Source: an uncultured Lachnospiraceae bacterium (GTDB lineage Bacteria; Bacillota; Clostridia; Lachnospirales; Lachnospiraceae). From it: a stretch of DNA of 5,426 nucleotides. The position numbers and the translations under genes are program-made. The notes under the pieces were generated by a model. The model saw only the letters and a list, made by a program, of their open reading frames with translations, did no database searches and was not told the origin of the DNA. Location: contig CAJTLD010000132.1 in the NCBI GenBank assembly GCA_910577065.1, positions 1 to 5,426 of the forward strand. The letters are read 5' to 3'. Numbering within the stretch: position 1 is the stretch's first letter; the number at the start of each line of letters is the position of its first letter. Positions 3,576 to 5,426 of the stretch are shown one piece after another.

Positions 3576-5426
3576 ATGAAAAGATATGTCAAACTGGTGC
3601 CGTTGTTTGTGTTGGTTTTTGCGGCCGGCCTGGCCGGTTATTCTAAGATGACCGTAGACGCGCAGGAGGAACGCGTAATTCCGGACACGGTATATATCGG
3701 AGATACGGATGTCAGCGGCATGACGGCGGAAGAAGCAGAAAAAGCGCTTGGCAGTTATGTAAAGACCGTTCAGAATAAGGTATTCACCCTGACGACCGGG
3801 GATAAGCAGATCCAGGTTTCGGCGGAGGATTTGGGACTGTCTATTGCGGATACGGACGTGCTGATTGAAGAAGCGTTAAATATCGGCCGGACAGGCAACC
3901 TGATTGCCCGTTATAAAGACAAAAAAGATCTGGAAAAAGAGCCTAAGAAATTTGATATTACATTTGATGCCGATGAGGAGAAGATCGAGACGCTTCTTGG
4001 CGTTAACGAAGAAAATTTAAACCAGGAAGCTGTAAACTGCGGATTAAAGCGTGAAAACGGCGCGTTTACCATTATAGACGGCGCAAACGGAATTGAAGTC
4101 AATACCATGGAATCCGTTACGGCAATCCAGGAGTACTTACAGCAGGAGTGGGACGGGGAAAATGCCACCATTGATCTTGTGACAAAAGTGACCGAGCCGC
4201 AGGGCACAAAGGAAGAACTTTCCAAAGTAAAGGATGTGCTTGGTTCATTCCACACCGACTACAGTTCTTCAGCAGCAGGCAGGGCAAAAAACGTAAGGAA
4301 CGGCGCGGAACTTATCAACGGTTCCGTAGTTTACCCAGGCGAGCAGTTTTCTGTATATGAGGCTGTCAGCCCGTTTGATGCGGAGCACGGCTACGAACTG
4401 GCCGGATCCTATGAAAACGGAACGACCGTACAGACATACGGCGGCGGAATCTGCCAGGTATCTACGACGCTTTACAATGCGGTGATTCTGTCTGAACTGC
4501 AAATAGACGAGCGTTACAACCATTCCATGATTGTCAACTATGTGAAGCCCTCTATGGACGCGGCGATTGCCGGGACATCAAAGGATTTGAAGTTTACCAA
4601 CGATACGGACGCGCCGATTTATATTGAAGGCTATACAAACGGCGGCCAGCTTTATTTTACCATTTACGGAGAGGAAACGCGCCCTTCAAACCGGGAGGTT
4701 ATCTACGAAAGCGAAACGTTAAGCAAGACCGAACCGGGTACGACGCTGCGTGCGGACGGCTCGAAGGGAATCGGATATTTTTCAACGGTTTCCAGTTCCC
4801 ATACCGGATATACGGCGAAACTCTGGAAGATTGTGAAAGTCAACGGGGTAGAGGAAAGCAGGACCGAATTTAACAGCAGCCGTTACAACCCGTCCAACCG
4901 TGTAGTTGCCGTAGGGACAGCTACAGATAACCCGGAGGCTGCGGCGCAGATGGCGGCGGCGATTGCGACCGGGGATGAGGCAACCGTGCGGAATACGGTA
5001 GCCGCGCTCCAGAATAATGCGGCGGCGGAACAGGCGGCGGCAATCTGTGGCGCGCTCTGCGAAGCCATGCCGGCGGAACGGGAAACGCTGGAGCGGAACA
5101 CGGCGTTTTTTTCAGAGGAAACGGAAAGGCTGGCGGAACAGGCGGCAACGCTTCCAGTGGTGGAAGGGGAACAGGCGGCAATTTTCCATGAAGGCTTTGC
5201 GTATCTGGCGGAGTTTTTCGGGCTGGACGCGGAAATTGGCATTTTTGCAGAGGAATATCAGGAGCCTTCCGCAAAGGAGCTTGCAGAGGCGGCGGATGAA
5301 ATGCGGGAGGACGGCATTTCCCTGCTTTTGGCGGCGGATGACAGCGGCGCGAAATATGCCCGCATATTGGCGGGGGAAAGCGGCGGCTATGCCGTTCTGC
5401 TTGACCCCCTGACAACGAAGGCGGAG
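3576..5426 (+). CDS. Exported VanW-family protein fused to the C-terminal half of a ZnuA/TroA-type metal-binding protein (3' end outside window)
   Basis: The frame is open for all 617 codons to the last base, so the C-terminus is missing. Residues 1-29 are a signal peptide or anchor (MKRYVK, then LVPLFVLVFAAGLAG, then VDA). Residues about 36-215 look like the peptidoglycan-binding-4 repeats usual before VanW (IGDTDVSGMTAEEAEKAL). Residues about 236-365 are the VanW core: YPGEQFSVYEAVSPF, then YGGGICQVSTTLYNAV (288-303) and the N-H-S segment at 315-317. Residues about 370-448 form a G5-like domain ending R-V-V-A-V-G-T. An alanine-rich stretch (449-490) follows. Residues about 485-617 then match the second half of cluster 9 metal-binding proteins: the backbone helix (ERETLERN), FHEGFAYLAEFFGL with ligand-position H538, EPSAKELAEAADEM, and LLDPL with ligand-position D610. 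The N-lobe with its metal-binding histidines is absent. VanW-family function is not established; the family is named after a vancomycin-cluster gene. The fusion may be real, a deletion scar, or an assembly chimera. Confidence 0.85.
   Translation, partial: MKRYVKLVPLFVLVFAAGLAGYSKMTVDAQEERVIPDTVYIGDTDVSGMTAEEAEKALGSYVKTVQNKVFTLTTGDKQIQVSAEDLGLSIADTDVLIEEALNIGRTGNLIARYKDKKDLEKEPKKFDITFDADEEKIETLLGVNEENLNQEAVNCGLKRENGAFTIIDGANGIEVNTMESVTAIQEYLQQEWDGENATIDLVTKVTEPQGTKEELSKVKDVLGSFHTDYSSSAAGRAKNVRNGAELINGSVVYPGEQFSVYEAVSPFDAEHGYELAGSYENGTTVQTYGGGICQVSTTLYNAVILSELQIDERYNHSMIVNYVKPSMDAAIAGTSKDLKFTNDTDAPIYIEGYTNGGQLYFTIYGEETRPSNREVIYESETLSKTEPGTTLRADGSKGIGYFSTVSSSHTGYTAKLWKIVKVNGVEESRTEFNSSRYNPSNRVVAVGTATDNPEAAAQMAAAIATGDEATVRNTVAALQNNAAAEQAAAICGALCEAMPAERETLERNTAFFSEETERLAEQAATLPVVEGEQAAIFHEGFAYLAEFFGLDAEIGIFAEEYQEPSAKELAEAADEMREDGISLLLAADDSGAKYARILAGESGGYAVLLDPLTTKAE
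5027..5181 (+). repeat. Three in-frame copies of a GGAACAGGCGGC motif
   Basis: GGAACAGGCGGC occurs at 5027-5038, 5135-5146 and 5168-5179; the last two copies extend to GGAACAGGCGGCAA. Offsets are 108 and 33 bases, both multiples of three, so each encodes E-Q-A-A in the same frame. All fall in the alanine/glutamate-rich start of the metal-binding half. They may reflect only codon preference for E-Q-A-A, but such repeats could also promote slippage or deletion. Confidence 0.5.

Noticed and set aside
5017..5412. Plus-strand frame of 131 codons rich in Arg
   Set aside because: It is a shadow of the GCG-rich VanW-metal-binding frame: the arginine and tryptophan excess comes from reading GCG/GGA codons out of phase, and there is no ribosome site.
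4883..5415. Two long minus-strand frames rich in Pro, Ala and Ser
   Set aside because: They are antisense shadows of the alanine-rich segment, where few stop codons occur by composition. There is no ribosome site and no recognisable domain.

Overview
The window looks like chromosomal DNA of a low-to-mid GC Gram-positive anaerobe of the Clostridia, most likely Lachnospiraceae. This is inferred from purine-rich Shine-Dalgarno sites of the AAAGGAG/GAGGTGAT type, near-consensus sigma-A promoters, a secreted protein with a bacterial Ig-like (Big_2) domain, a VanW-family protein, and an amidase of a type I associate with this family. No rRNA, tRNA, CRISPR array, insertion sequence or transposase was seen.

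Layout. (1) Positions 1-564 hold the 3' part of a zinc-dependent N-acetylmuramoyl-L-alanine amidase whose start lies outside the window. (2) A perfect-consensus sigma-A promoter (561-589) overlaps the amidase stop codon and drives a secreted Big_2 + jelly-roll + SGNH esterase (621-1931). A DEDDh 3'-5' exonuclease (1934-2641) follows two bases later, probably in the same transcript. (3) A small membrane-anchored TPR-like protein on the minus strand (2647-3264) converges on the exonuclease with only 5 bp between stops. (4) The 311 bp from 3265 to 3575 form a compact control region. It holds an unlisted 35-residue single-helix membrane peptide (3318-3425, plus strand), a strong leftward promoter (3443-3471) that would give the TPR gene a leader antisense to that peptide, several DNA dyads, and a rightward promoter (3493-3522) for the last gene. 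(5) From 3576 to the window end runs one unbroken reading frame of 617 codons. It encodes an exported VanW-family protein (putative peptidoglycan-binding repeats, VanW core, G5-like domain) that continues in frame into the C-terminal half of a ZnuA/TroA-type (cluster 9) metal-binding protein.

The genes share a cell-envelope theme: peptidoglycan amidase, secreted deacylase/esterase, VanW/G5 wall protein, and two small membrane proteins. The exonuclease is the exception and probably shares only a promoter. The most unusual item is the VanW-ZnuA half-domain chimera, which has the two C-lobe metal ligands but no N-lobe. It is either a new fused architecture, a deletion scar joining two formerly adjacent genes, or an assembly chimera. 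The sequence alone cannot decide between these.
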